Source: M0108 sp937862735 | Lineage (GTDB): Bacteria; Pseudomonadota; Gammaproteobacteria; Chromatiales; Chromatiaceae | Direction: 5' to 3' | DNA: 64,000 bases | NCBI GenBank assembly: GCA_937862735.1 | Contig: CALMDH010000045.1 | Location: 1 to 64,000, forward strand | Shown: in pieces, positions 16,630-24,969 of the stretch | Position numbering within the stretch: the stretch's first letter is position 1 | How the letters are laid out: every line of letters begins with the position of its first letter | Translations under genes and position numbers: made by a program | The notes under the pieces: generated by a model | Databases searched by the model: none | Told to the model about the DNA's origin: nothing | Seen by the model: the letters and a program-made list of their open reading frames with translations, nothing else

Positions 16630-17127
16630 ATGAAACTGTTTGCTGCCTTTCTCGCGCTGGCCCTCGCCTGGCTGCCCACGGCCCAGGCCAAGGACCCGGA
16701 AGTGGAAATGTTCGACATCAGCCAGACGGTCATCAAGATGGCCCTAGCCGACGGCGTGACCTGGGACGCCGCCTCCGAGGCCATGATGTCCAAGGCCGCT
16801 GAGCTCAACATGAAACTGGTCGGCCGGCAGAACGTCGGCAAGGAACTCCAGGCGCGGGGCATCGCCTCGCCCAATCTGGAGATCTTCCAGTTCTGCGACC
16901 CCGAGGACGCCATGAAGATGGTGGCCTTCAACACCATCTATGCCGCCTACATGCCCTGCCGCATCGCCCTGGTCGAGGACAGCAACAAGAAGAACTGGCT
17001 GCTCATGCTCAACCTCGACATGATCATCAATGCCTTCTCCCTGCCGGCCGAGCTCCAGGCCATCGCCATCGGGGTCAATGGCGAGATGCTCTCCATCCTG
17101 ACCGCCGGCGCCACGGGCAATTTCTGA
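16630..17127 (+). CDS. Exported DUF302 protein
   Basis: A 165-aa protein with a signal peptide (MKLFAAFLALALAWLPTAQA) and a DUF302-like domain: a helix (AASEAMMSKAAELNMKLVGR), LEIFQFCDPEDAMKMV and the MPCRIALVED strand, with cysteines in FQFCDP and MPCRIAL. The function of DUF302 is unknown. The gene lies 48 nt after the c4 gene, with AAAGGAA before its ATG, suggesting one transcript. In sulfur-oxidising bacteria DUF302 genes often sit near cytochrome or sulfur genes; that is from general knowledge, not shown here. Confidence 0.8.
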   Translation: MKLFAAFLALALAWLPTAQAKDPEVEMFDISQTVIKMALADGVTWDAASEAMMSKAAELNMKLVGRQNVGKELQARGIASPNLEIFQFCDPEDAMKMVAFNTIYAAYMPCRIALVEDSNKKNWLLMLNLDMIINAFSLPAELQAIAIGVNGEMLSILTAGATGNF

Positions 17128-17504
17128 TTCCAACACCTAGCGTCAAACACCCCAGCAGGGCCTGTCATCTTCTGGAGTGTGGATAGCTCTTCATGACAGT
17201 AAGCCGCGAGGTTGGGTCACACCCAACCTCCCCCGGCTTCGCCCCCCTGACCCGCGGGGCGGACACTGAAGCGTACCCCGTAAATGCCCCCCACATGCAC
17301 CCGGGCTTCGTTGGCCCCCCCCTCCCGTAGGCCGGCTTTTCCGGGATCGTGACGGCCTAGTAGATCGATCCGCTAATCTGCTTTAGTGCAGCAAGGACAG
17401 AAACGCAGAAAAAACAAAATATTATGCATGGTGCATCCGTAAGGATATTGGTGAAACGAACTACTAGTTTCTCAGTTTCCCGCCTCCGCCGATCCCAAGA
17501 CAGG
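17128..17504. other. Intergenic region with a perfect hairpin
   Basis: No gene is seen. At 17208-17230 GAGGTTGGGT and ACCCAACCTC form a perfect 10-bp stem with a 3-nt loop, flanked by further G/C pairing. It has no T-run, so it is not a classical terminator, though it could protect the 3' end of the c4-DUF302 transcript. Around 17395-17465 the sequence becomes AT-rich and contains ATGCATGGTGCAT, another short palindrome. Confidence 0.5.
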
Positions 17505-18374
17505 CTAATAGGACTGGCCGCGCCTGGGCAGCGGCAGATACTGACTCAGCCCCCAGCCCAAGGCGCCCAGCCCGACCGCCAGTTGCAAGGGCCGGGAACG
17601 GGCATAACCCCCATCGTCGATGAGGAGCAGCACCGCCGCCCCGGCGGCCAGGACCACGCACGTCAGGTGCAGGGCCAGGCGCCCGGCCAGCCCCTCCCAG
17701 CGCGCCGCCAGGCGGATGCCCAGCCAGGCCGCCGCCCAGCCCCCCGCCAGGCCGGCGGCGACGTCGACCGGCCAGTGGACGCCCACCGCCACCCGGCTAA
17801 GGCCGATGGCCACCGCCAGGAACACCAGGAGCAGGCGCGCCCAGGGCCGGGGAAGAAAACACCAGCCAACCCCGGTCATCACGGCCACGGTCATGGCGTG
17901 ACCGGAGGGGAAGCTGGACTTGCGCAGGGCCGGACCGATGAGGTGAAAGGCCTCCGCGGGCAGGACCGCCGGGGGACGCCAGGCCGCGATCCAGGGTTTG
18001 AGGCCATGGGTCAGGACCGTCGCCGCCAGGGCCGCCAGGATCAGCGCCCAGAAGAGGCGCGGGTGGCGCAGGCTGAAAAAGAGGGCCAGGGCGATGGCCA
18101 GCCGGGCATCCCCCAGCACCGTGAGCCATTCCCAGAGCCCGTCGGGCAACAGCATCGCCAAGCGGTTCAGGGGCAGGAAGGCGGCCTGATAGCCCCCGAA
18201 CAGAAACAGCCCCAGGCCCAGCAAAGCGGCGACCAGGGCCCCGATCAGCAGCGCGGGGCACCCCTGGCCCAGGGGAGCCAGGTCCCGGTCCCGCCGCAAC
18301 CCGGCCGCCAGCCGCCGGCGCAGGGTGGTAGCCCAGGCCCGCACCGGGGTCGCCACTAGAGGGGGCGACCTCAC
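17505..18374 (-). CDS. PAP2-superfamily membrane phosphatase
   Basis: A 289-aa integral membrane protein with about six helices and the three-part PAP2 phosphatase signature: KPWIAAWRPP, then FPSGHAMT, then SRVAVGVHWPVDV with the catalytic histidine pair. These enzymes dephosphorylate membrane lipids such as undecaprenyl pyrophosphate, phosphatidate or lipid A. Being last in the glk-lpxL-PAP2 run, 2 nt after an acyltransferase of lipid A, hints at a lipid A or lipid carrier substrate, which is inference. GTG at 18374 follows the lpxL stop; a second GTG at 18356 is possible. Confidence 0.85.
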   Translation of the reverse strand: MRSPPLVATPVRAWATTLRRRLAAGLRRDRDLAPLGQGCPALLIGALVAALLGLGLFLFGGYQAAFLPLNRLAMLLPDGLWEWLTVLGDARLAIALALFFSLRHPRLFWALILAALAATVLTHGLKPWIAAWRPPAVLPAEAFHLIGPALRKSSFPSGHAMTVAVMTGVGWCFLPRPWARLLLVFLAVAIGLSRVAVGVHWPVDVAAGLAGGWAAAWLGIRLAARWEGLAGRLALHLTCVVLAAGAAVLLLIDDGGYARSRPLQLAVGLGALGWGLSQYLPLPRRGQSY

Positions 18375-18376
18375 CC

Positions 18377-19333
18377 TCAGTCGCCGCGGCGTACCCGGCG
18401 CCGGCTCGGGGGATAGAGCGGGGATTCGCCGGGGGGCCGGGTCTTGAAGCGGCGATGGACCCAGAAATACTGGGCGGGCAGGCGCCGCACCCGGGCCTCG
18501 ATGACCCGGTTCATGGCCGCCGTGTCCGCCGCCGGATCGCCGCTGGGGAAGTCCGCCAGGGGCGGGCCAAAGATCAAGTCCAGCCCCCGACCCCAGGGGC
18601 GATAGACGGCGTAGAGCGGCAGGACCAGGGCATCCGCCAGCTTGGCGAACCGGCCCAGGGTCGGCACGGTGGCCGCCGGGATGCCGCAGAAGGGGGCGAA
18701 GATCCCCCGCTGCCGCCCGGCATCCTGATCGGGGAGGTAGAAGAAGGGCAGGCCCCGGCGCATCTCCCGCACTAGCCCCTTGAGGTCGTCCTGACGTTCC
18801 ACGGACCGGGCGCCAAAACGTACCCGGCTGGCCCGCATCTGGGCATCGATCACCGGATCGCGAATGCGCTGGTACATGTACATGCCGGGGTGGACCAGGG
18901 CGGTAAAGGCCGCGCCCCCCAGCTCCAGCCCGACGAAGTGCGGCACCAGGAGGATGAGGTTGCGCCCCTGGGCCCGGGCGTCATCGAAATAGTCCCGCTG
19001 GTGGATCCGCACCAGCCGCGCCAGGCGCCGGCGCGAGGCACCCCAGACCAGGCCCTGGGTCAGCGCGGCCACCCCCAGATAGCCGAAGTGACGCGAGATG
19101 AGCGCCTCCCGCTCCCGTGGGGGAGTCCCGGGCAGACAGATGCTCAGGTTGGCGCGGGCCACGGCGCGCCGTTCCCGGGCCAGGCGCCCCGCCAGCCGGC
19201 CCAGCCCCATGCCCAGCAGCCAGAGCAGGGGGAAGGGCAGCAAGCCGAGCCCGCGAATCAGCCCGACCGCCAGCCAGCTTGGCCAGTACCGCGGCGACCA
19301 GAGCGGCGGAGAGGAAGCCAAGGGAAAACTCAC
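18377..19333 (-). CDS. LpxL/HtrB-family lipid A acyltransferase
   Basis: A 318-aa inner-membrane acyltransferase that adds a secondary acyl chain to the lipid A precursor. An N-terminal membrane helix (about 20-45) precedes the catalytic HX4E motif in LVPHFVGLELGG. Other family marks are MYMYQRIRDP, the FFYLPDQDAG segment and FCGIPAAT. Whether it acts as LpxL, LpxM or LpxP cannot be told. The start is GTG at 19333, 4 nt after the glk stop. The gene forms a tight run with glk and the PAP2 gene. Confidence 0.9.
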   Translation of the reverse strand: MSFPLASSPPLWSPRYWPSWLAVGLIRGLGLLPFPLLWLLGMGLGRLAGRLARERRAVARANLSICLPGTPPREREALISRHFGYLGVAALTQGLVWGASRRRLARLVRIHQRDYFDDARAQGRNLILLVPHFVGLELGGAAFTALVHPGMYMYQRIRDPVIDAQMRASRVRFGARSVERQDDLKGLVREMRRGLPFFYLPDQDAGRQRGIFAPFCGIPAATVPTLGRFAKLADALVLPLYAVYRPWGRGLDLIFGPPLADFPSGDPAADTAAMNRVIEARVRRLPAQYFWVHRRFKTRPPGESPLYPPSRRRVRRGD

Positions 19334-19337
19334 CGCG

Positions 19338-20348
19338 TTAGCCGCGAGCCGCCTGGAAAAAATGGGCGGCGCCGAGCAGGGGCGTGGCGGGGTTGAGAAT
19401 TACCTTGACGGGCATGCGGCGCACCAGGGGCTCCAGGCGCCCCTTGGCGAAGAAGGCGGCGAGAAAATCGGAGCGCCGGAGCAGTTCTAGGTTCTTGGGG
19501 ACGATGCCGCCCCCCAGATAGACCCCACCCAGCGCCAGGTGCTTGAGGGCCAGGTTGCCAGCCTCGCGCCCATAGAGGCTGAAGAAGAGGGCCATGGTCT
19601 CGACGCAGAACCGGCAGGACCCGGCGACGGCCTGTGCCGCGATGGCCGCCACCGGGTCCTCACCCTCAGCCTCGGGTTGGCCACCCGGCCGCCGGAGGGG
19701 ACTGGTATAGCGGCCACCGGCGCGAGCGCCCGGTTGGTCGCGGAGAAAGTCATGGATATTGAGGATGCCGGGGCCGGATACCAGCCGCTCCCAGCTCACA
19801 TGGCCATGCCGCCGACGCAACCAGACTAGCAGGGCCTCCTCCCGGTTGGTGGCGGGGGCGAAGTCCGCGTGCCCCCCTTCCGTGGCGAAGGGATGGTGGC
19901 GCTGCCCATCCCAGTAGAGCCCCGCCTGGCCGAGGCCGGTCCCCGCGGCGATGATGCAGGCATTGCCGCCGGCCCCCTCCTCCCCGGGGTAGAGGGTTTC
20001 GAGGTCCTCCGGTCCCAGGAAGGGGATACCCCAGGCGATGGCTTCCAGGTCGTTAAGCAGGCCGACGCGCTCCCAGCCGAACTCGCTGGCGAGGTGGCGC
20101 CGGTCGATGACCCAGGGCAGATTGGTGATGTCGCTGCGGCCATCCTGAACCGGCCCGGCCACGGCGAAGGCCGCGCCCCGGGGACTGGCCCCCGTCTCCC
20201 GCAGATAATGCGCCACCAACTCCGGGAGGGCGTCATAGGCGCCGCTGGGCAGGCGCAGTTCCCGCGCCAGTCGCCACCGGCCGTCCACCTCCGTCGCCAG
20301 GGCCAGGACCGTCTTGGTCCCCCCGATATCACCGACCAGTACGCTCAC
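19338..20348 (-). CDS. glk: Glucokinase
   Basis: A 336-aa cytoplasmic kinase of the ROK-independent bacterial Glk family that makes glucose 6-phosphate. It begins VLVGDIGGTKTVLAL (ATP phosphate loop). It has NLPWVIDRRHLASEFG, the catalytic LLNDLEAIAWG and IIAAGTGLGQAG, then GHADFAPAT and the C-terminal GGVYLGGGIVPKN. The GTG start is preceded by GGGGGAGG. About 22 nt upstream is a tandem pair of R2 repeats, read in the direction of the gene. A short low-complexity stretch (PGARAGGRYTSPLRRPGGQP) lies in the C-terminal half. Confidence 0.93.
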   Translation of the reverse strand: MSVLVGDIGGTKTVLALATEVDGRWRLARELRLPSGAYDALPELVAHYLRETGASPRGAAFAVAGPVQDGRSDITNLPWVIDRRHLASEFGWERVGLLNDLEAIAWGIPFLGPEDLETLYPGEEGAGGNACIIAAGTGLGQAGLYWDGQRHHPFATEGGHADFAPATNREEALLVWLRRRHGHVSWERLVSGPGILNIHDFLRDQPGARAGGRYTSPLRRPGGQPEAEGEDPVAAIAAQAVAGSCRFCVETMALFFSLYGREAGNLALKHLALGGVYLGGGIVPKNLELLRRSDFLAAFFAKGRLEPLVRRMPVKVILNPATPLLGAAHFFQAARG

Positions 20349-20370
20349 GGCCTCAATCCTCCCCCAGATT

Positions 20371-20450
20371 GGTTAGCGTGAAAATCACGGGAAAGTCTTT
20401 CATAGTCAGGGGTATGGCTTGCCGCCTCATGACAGTTAGCGTGAAAGATA
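20371..20450 (-). repeat. Repeat R2, copy A1 (upstream of glk)
   Basis: On the minus strand it reads CATGAGGCGGCAAGCC, then CCCCTGACTATGAAAG, then CCCGTGATTTTCACGCTAACC. The last block is the palindromic R2 end. The R2 end is 22 nt from the glk start codon, with the Shine-Dalgarno sequence between them. Confidence 0.8.
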
Positions 20451-20524
20451 CCGCCCCTGGGCAACAGCACCACGACGGTGTCATTCGTCATCAGGGGTGT
20501 CATGAGCCCCCTCGTAAAAGTTGG
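20435..20524 (-). repeat. Repeat R2, copy A2 (longer variant in tandem with A1)
   Basis: It shares the TTTCACGCTAAC end (20435-20446) and the CTCATGACACCCCTGATGA block but has about 20 extra bases between them. It lies directly before A1 in the glk direction. The pair fills the 203-bp gap between tsaC and glk. Confidence 0.55.
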
Positions 20525-20551
20525 ATCCAAACGACGGCAACCTTCAGGCAC

Positions 20552-21187
20552 TCAGCCTCTCAACAGATGGCCGGTCCGGCCATCGCGGATGCTGGAGCAC
20601 TGGGCGCGGCCACCGCAGGGACCCACCAACAGATAGTCCGCCTGGAGATATGCCCCCCGGTCGGCGGCGGTGGCCCGTGCCCACCCCCCGCCGGCGCCCA
20701 GCCGGAGCCGGACCTCCAGGGCGGTCCGCGCCGGGGTGTGGCTGGCCCGATTGGCGCTGGTGGAGACCAGGGCACGGCCCGCGGCCCGGCAGAGGGCGGC
20801 GGCCAGGGGATGGGCGGTGACCCGCACCGCCAGGGTGTCATGCTGGCCCCGCAGCCAGACCGGGGTCTCCGGCCGGGCCGGCAGCAGCCAGGTGTGGGGA
20901 CCGGGCCAGGTGGCGAGGATGTCCGCCATCCGGTTTGGTTCCAGCCACTGGACGAAGGGGGCGAGTTGGGCCAGATCGGCGGCGATCAGGATCAACCCCT
21001 TGGCCTCCGGGCGACGCTTCATGGCCAGGATGCGGCGCACCGCGGCGCCGTTCCAGGGGTCGCAGCCTAGGCCGTAGACCGCCTCGGTGGGATAGGCCAC
21101 CACCCCGCCCCGCCGAAGCCAGTCGACGGCCAGGCGCAGCCGGTGGGCCAGGCCCGCATCCACCCGCCTGGCTTCAGCCGGCCGCAT
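20552..21187 (-). CDS. tsaC: Threonylcarbamoyl-AMP synthase (Sua5/YrdC family)
   Basis: TsaC makes threonylcarbamoyl-AMP from threonine, bicarbonate and ATP for the t6A37 modification of ANN-decoding tRNAs. The 211-aa chain has the family landmarks: GGVVAYPTEAVYGLGCDP, KRRPEAKGLILIA, TWLLPA, LAVRVTAHPLAAALC and the STSANRASHTPA loop. I chose ATG at 21187 because the frame upstream of it only overlaps topA. It overlaps the topA stop by 14 nt, so the two are coupled. tsaC-topA-dprA-tsaP-like is a common gammaproteobacterial order. Confidence 0.93.
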   Translation of the reverse strand: MRPAEARRVDAGLAHRLRLAVDWLRRGGVVAYPTEAVYGLGCDPWNGAAVRRILAMKRRPEAKGLILIAADLAQLAPFVQWLEPNRMADILATWPGPHTWLLPARPETPVWLRGQHDTLAVRVTAHPLAAALCRAAGRALVSTSANRASHTPARTALEVRLRLGAGGGWARATAADRGAYLQADYLLVGPCGGRAQCSSIRDGRTGHLLRG

Positions 21188-23501
21188 GATCCCGACCCCG
21201 TTCGGACCGCGGCAGGGCCTGGTCATCGAAGGGCTCGCTGTGCTTGCACTCCGGCTGGGGACAGACGATCTCGGCGCCCTTGGTCTTGGTGACCTTGAGG
21301 GTGAGGATGGGCCAGCCGCAGCGGGGACAGGGCCCGGCCACTGGCTCGTTCCAGGTGGCGTAGTTGCACTTGGGGTAGGTGGAACAGGAGAAGAAGATCT
21401 TGCCCTTGCGGGACTTCTTCTTCTGCAGGGTGCCCTTGCCGCACTGGGGACAGGTCACCCCGGTGTCCTCGGGACGCTCCAGGGGCTCGATATGCCGGCA
21501 CTTGGGGTAGCCGGTGCAACCGATGAACTTGCCGTACTTGCCGCGCTTGATCTGCAAGGCGGAGCCGCAGTCGGGACAGGCGCGTCCCTCCACCAGTTCT
21601 GGGGCGGCGGGCTCCTTGTCCTTGCCGTCCCCCAGGTCCCGGGTGTAATCGCACTCGGGGTACTTGGTGCAGCCGACGAACCGGCCATGGCGGCCCAGGC
21701 GGATCGACAGGGGGGCGCCGCACTGGGGACAGGCCTCGTCCATCGCCTCCTGGGTCACGTCGCTGCGCTTGACGTGTTCCTCGATGTGATCGATGCGCTG
21801 CTTGAAGGGTTGCCAGAACTGCTCCAGCAGCGGCACCCACTCCTCCTCCCCCCGGGAGACGGCGTCGAGCTCGTCCTCCAGCCGGGCGGTGAAGTCGTAG
21901 TCGACGTAGGCGGTGAAGTGCTCGGTGAGGAAGCGGTTGACCACCCGCCCCACGTCCGTGGGCAGGAAGCGCTTCTGGTCGAGGAGCACGTACTCCCGTT
22001 CCTGGAGGGTGGAGATGATGCTGGCGTAGGTGGAAGGACGGCCGATGCCGTACTCCTCCAGGGCCTTGACCAGGCTGGCCTCGGTGAAGCGCGGCGGCGG
22101 CTCGGTGAAGTGCTGTTCCGGGCGGATGCCGAGCAGGTCCAGCCGCTCGCCCTCGACCAGGGGCGGCAACTGGCGTTCCTCGTCGTCGTCCGCCTCCCGG
22201 GCGTCATCGCGCCCCTCCAGGTAGACGCGCATGAAGCCGGGGGAGGCGACGTGGGAGCCGGTGGCACGGAAGAGGTTGCCCGGCCCGGCCCCCAGATCGA
22301 CGGCCACCTGGTCGATGAGGGCATGCTCCATCTGGCAGGCCAGGGTGCGCTTCCAGATCAGTTCGTAGAGGCGCGCCTGCTCCTTGGTGAGGTGGGCGGC
22401 GACCTCCGCCGGCAGGCGGCGGATGGAGGTGGGGCGGATGGCCTCGTGGGCTTCCTGGGCGTTCTTGGCCTTGGTCTTGTAGCGGCGCGCCTGGTCCGGC
22501 AGGTGATCGGCGCCATAGCGCTCGGCCACGTAGCCGCGGATCTCCTCCAGGGCCTCGTTGGCCAGGTTGACTGAGTCGGTGCGCATGTAGGTGATCAGGC
22601 CCACGGCCCCGCCGCCGATGTCCACCCCCTCGTAAAGCTGCTGGGCGACGCGCATGGTGCGCTGGGCGGTGAAGCCGAGCTTGCGCGCCGCCTCCTGCTG
22701 GAGGGTGGAGGTAATGAAGGGCGGCGCCGGGTTGCGCTTGCGCTGCTTGCGCTCGATGCGCTCGACGCTGAGCTGGCCCCCGGCGGCCTGGATCAGGCCC
22801 TGTTCCACCGCCCGCGCCCGGGTCTCGTCGCCGATGGTGAACTGCTCGACCTTGTCGCCCTGGTACTGGATGAGCCGGGCCTCGAAGGCCTTGCCCTCCT
22901 TGGCGGTATCGGCCAGGACCGTCCAGTACTCCCGGGTCTGGAAGGCCTCGATCTCCTGCTCGCGCTCGACGATCAGGCGCAGGGCCGGGCTCTGCACCCG
23001 GCCCGCCGAGAGGCCCCGGCGCACCTTTTTCCATAGCAGGGGCGAGAGATTGAAGCCCACCAGGTAGTCCAGGGCGCGGCGCGCCTGCTGGGCGTTGACC
23101 AGGTCGGTGGACAGCTCCCGCGGGTGGGCCACCGCCTCCTGGACCGCGCGCTTGGTGATCTCGTTGAACACCACCCGGTAGACCGGCCGCTGGCCGAGCT
23201 GGCGGCGGCCCTTGAGCAGCTCATATAGGTGCCAGGAGATGGCCTCGCCCTCCCGGTCCGGGTCCGTCGCCAGGTAGAGGGTCGCGGCGTCCTTGAGCTT
23301 GCGGGCGATGGCCTGAACGTGCTTCTCGTTGCGCTCGATGACCTGGTACTGCATGGCGAAGCCCGCCGCCGGGTCCACCGCCCCCTCCTTGGGCACCAGG
23401 TCGCGCACATGGCCGTAAGAGGCCAGGACCTCGAAGTCCGGACCCAGATATTTCTTGATGGTTTTGGCCTTGGCGGGGGATTCGACGACGACCAGATTCA
23501 T
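21174..23501 (-). CDS. topA: DNA topoisomerase I
   Basis: A 775-aa type IA topoisomerase that relaxes negative supercoils. The N-terminal TOPRIM domain has VVESPAKAKTIKKYLG and TDPDREGEAI. The active-site tyrosine is in GLITYMRTDSVNL. The toroid covers roughly 150-570. The C-terminal end has four zinc-ribbon repeats: CPQCG...CTKYPEC, CPDCG...CTGYPKC, CPQCG...CSTYPKC and CPRCG...CPQPEC. The last is a divergent finger spaced with a KVTKTKGAEI insert. The ATG start has only a weak Shine-Dalgarno site. It lies between dprA and tsaC on the same strand. Confidence 0.96.
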   Translation of the reverse strand: MNLVVVESPAKAKTIKKYLGPDFEVLASYGHVRDLVPKEGAVDPAAGFAMQYQVIERNEKHVQAIARKLKDAATLYLATDPDREGEAISWHLYELLKGRRQLGQRPVYRVVFNEITKRAVQEAVAHPRELSTDLVNAQQARRALDYLVGFNLSPLLWKKVRRGLSAGRVQSPALRLIVEREQEIEAFQTREYWTVLADTAKEGKAFEARLIQYQGDKVEQFTIGDETRARAVEQGLIQAAGGQLSVERIERKQRKRNPAPPFITSTLQQEAARKLGFTAQRTMRVAQQLYEGVDIGGGAVGLITYMRTDSVNLANEALEEIRGYVAERYGADHLPDQARRYKTKAKNAQEAHEAIRPTSIRRLPAEVAAHLTKEQARLYELIWKRTLACQMEHALIDQVAVDLGAGPGNLFRATGSHVASPGFMRVYLEGRDDAREADDDEERQLPPLVEGERLDLLGIRPEQHFTEPPPRFTEASLVKALEEYGIGRPSTYASIISTLQEREYVLLDQKRFLPTDVGRVVNRFLTEHFTAYVDYDFTARLEDELDAVSRGEEEWVPLLEQFWQPFKQRIDHIEEHVKRSDVTQEAMDEACPQCGAPLSIRLGRHGRFVGCTKYPECDYTRDLGDGKDKEPAAPELVEGRACPDCGSALQIKRGKYGKFIGCTGYPKCRHIEPLERPEDTGVTCPQCGKGTLQKKKSRKGKIFFSCSTYPKCNYATWNEPVAGPCPRCGWPILTLKVTKTKGAEIVCPQPECKHSEPFDDQALPRSERGRDHAAG

Positions 23502-23625
23502 GGGTTAACAAGCATCCAAGCGGGTTGGGGATTCAGGGGAGACGCATCCGGACCAAGGGGCGGCCAGGGGCGCGGGGGGTGACATATTCCAGGTTCCCTA
23601 GCAAAAACGATTGCCCGGCATGACG

Positions 23626-24966
23626 TCAAGAGGGGGAGCGGAAAAGGCGGCAATAACGTCCGCCGGGAGCGGCGGCGACCCGACCCTGGAGTTCCAGCAT
23701 CAGCAGCATGGAAGAGACCTGGTTGGCCGGCAGGCCGGTGCGCTGGATGAGCAGGTCCACCGCGACCGGGTCCGGCCCCAGGGCCGCCAGCAGGCGCCGG
23801 TAGTCCGCGTCCTCGCCCATCAGGGCATCCTCATCCATCGGGGCATCCCCCGCGCCCCGGCCAGCCCGGGCACCGGCCGCGGTGGCGGGGCCCCCCGCCG
23901 CCGCGACGAGGGGTAAGGGCAAGGGCGGTTGCGGGCCCAGGAAGGGCGCCAGCACCGGGGCCAGCTCCTCCAGGACATCCTGGGCCGTCTCCACCAGCTT
24001 GGCCCCCTGCTTGATCAGGGCGTGACAGCCCCGGGCCAGGGGGTTGTGAATGGAACCGGGGATGGCGAAGACCTCCCGACCCAGTTCCGCCGCCAGCCGG
24101 GCGGTGATGAGGGAGCCACTCTGGGGGGCCGCCTCCACCACCAGGGTCCCCAGGCTCAGGGCGGCGATGAGCCGGTTGCGGCGGGGAAAGTGCTCGGACT
24201 TGGGACCGGTGCCCGGGGGAAATTCGGTCACCAGGGCCCCGTGGGCGGCGATCCGCCGGGCCAGGTCCCGATGGGCGGCGGGATAGACCCGGTCCGGTCC
24301 GGTACCCATCACCGCCAGGGTGTGACCCGCCTCCAGGGCCCCCAGATGGGCGGCGGCGTCGATGCCCACCGCCAGGCCGCTGGTGATGGTCAGACCGCAG
24401 GCCGCCAGGTGACGGGCGAATTCCAGGGTCGTCTCCCTAGCCCCGGGGGTCGGGTTGCGGCTGCCAACGATGGCGAGTTGGGGATCGGCCAGGACCCGGG
24501 GATCACCCCGAACATAGAGTACCAGCGGGGCATCCACCAGTTCCCCCAGGCGGGCCGGGTAGCGGGGGTCCTGGCGGGCTAGCAGATGGGCATCCTCGGC
24601 CCGGGCCCAGTCCAGGGCGGCGGCGACCAGTTCGGGCCGGGGGTCGCGCAGGCGCTCGATCACCGCCGGCCGGGCCCCGGCGGCGGCCAGCCTGGCGCCG
24701 TCCGCCGCCAGCAGGGCCTCGGGGGTGCCGAACCGCTCCAGCAGGCGGTTGAGGGAGCGGGGCCCCAGGCCGGGGATGGTGGCCAGGGTCAGCCAGGGAC
24801 GCAGGGCCGCCTCGTCCAGGGGGCGGGCCCCGGGTCGCATGTCCCGTGACGTCTCCGGTGCGGAATCCGGCGCGGTATGGGGTGACGCATCCCGTGTCAC
24901 GCCCGCCGCCGCGCCACCGGTGCCATCGGGGCTACCCCCCTCCGCCGGGTGCCTCGCCATCGCCAC
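23626..24966 (-). CDS. dprA: DNA-processing protein DprA
   Basis: DprA loads RecA onto incoming single-stranded DNA during transformation. The 446-aa chain has an N-terminal SAM/HhH-like region (ATIPGLGPRSLNRLLERFG). The Rossmann core follows with IVGSRNPTPGA, SGLAVGIDAAAHLGAL, GTGPDRVYPAAH, PGTGPKSEHFPRRNRLIAALS and SGSLITARLAAE. A Pro/Ala/Gly-rich linker precedes the C-terminal winged helix (VDLLIQRTGLPANQVSSMLLMLELQGR). The first 45 residues are low complexity, so the start is uncertain between GTG 24966 and ATG 24960 or further in. It begins 3 nt after the stop of the TsaP-like gene. Confidence 0.93.
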   Translation of the reverse strand: MAMARHPAEGGSPDGTGGAAAGVTRDASPHTAPDSAPETSRDMRPGARPLDEAALRPWLTLATIPGLGPRSLNRLLERFGTPEALLAADGARLAAAGARPAVIERLRDPRPELVAAALDWARAEDAHLLARQDPRYPARLGELVDAPLVLYVRGDPRVLADPQLAIVGSRNPTPGARETTLEFARHLAACGLTITSGLAVGIDAAAHLGALEAGHTLAVMGTGPDRVYPAAHRDLARRIAAHGALVTEFPPGTGPKSEHFPRRNRLIAALSLGTLVVEAAPQSGSLITARLAAELGREVFAIPGSIHNPLARGCHALIKQGAKLVETAQDVLEELAPVLAPFLGPQPPLPLPLVAAAGGPATAAGARAGRGAGDAPMDEDALMGEDADYRRLLAALGPDPVAVDLLIQRTGLPANQVSSMLLMLELQGRVAAAPGGRYCRLFRSPS

Positions 24967-24969
24967 CGG

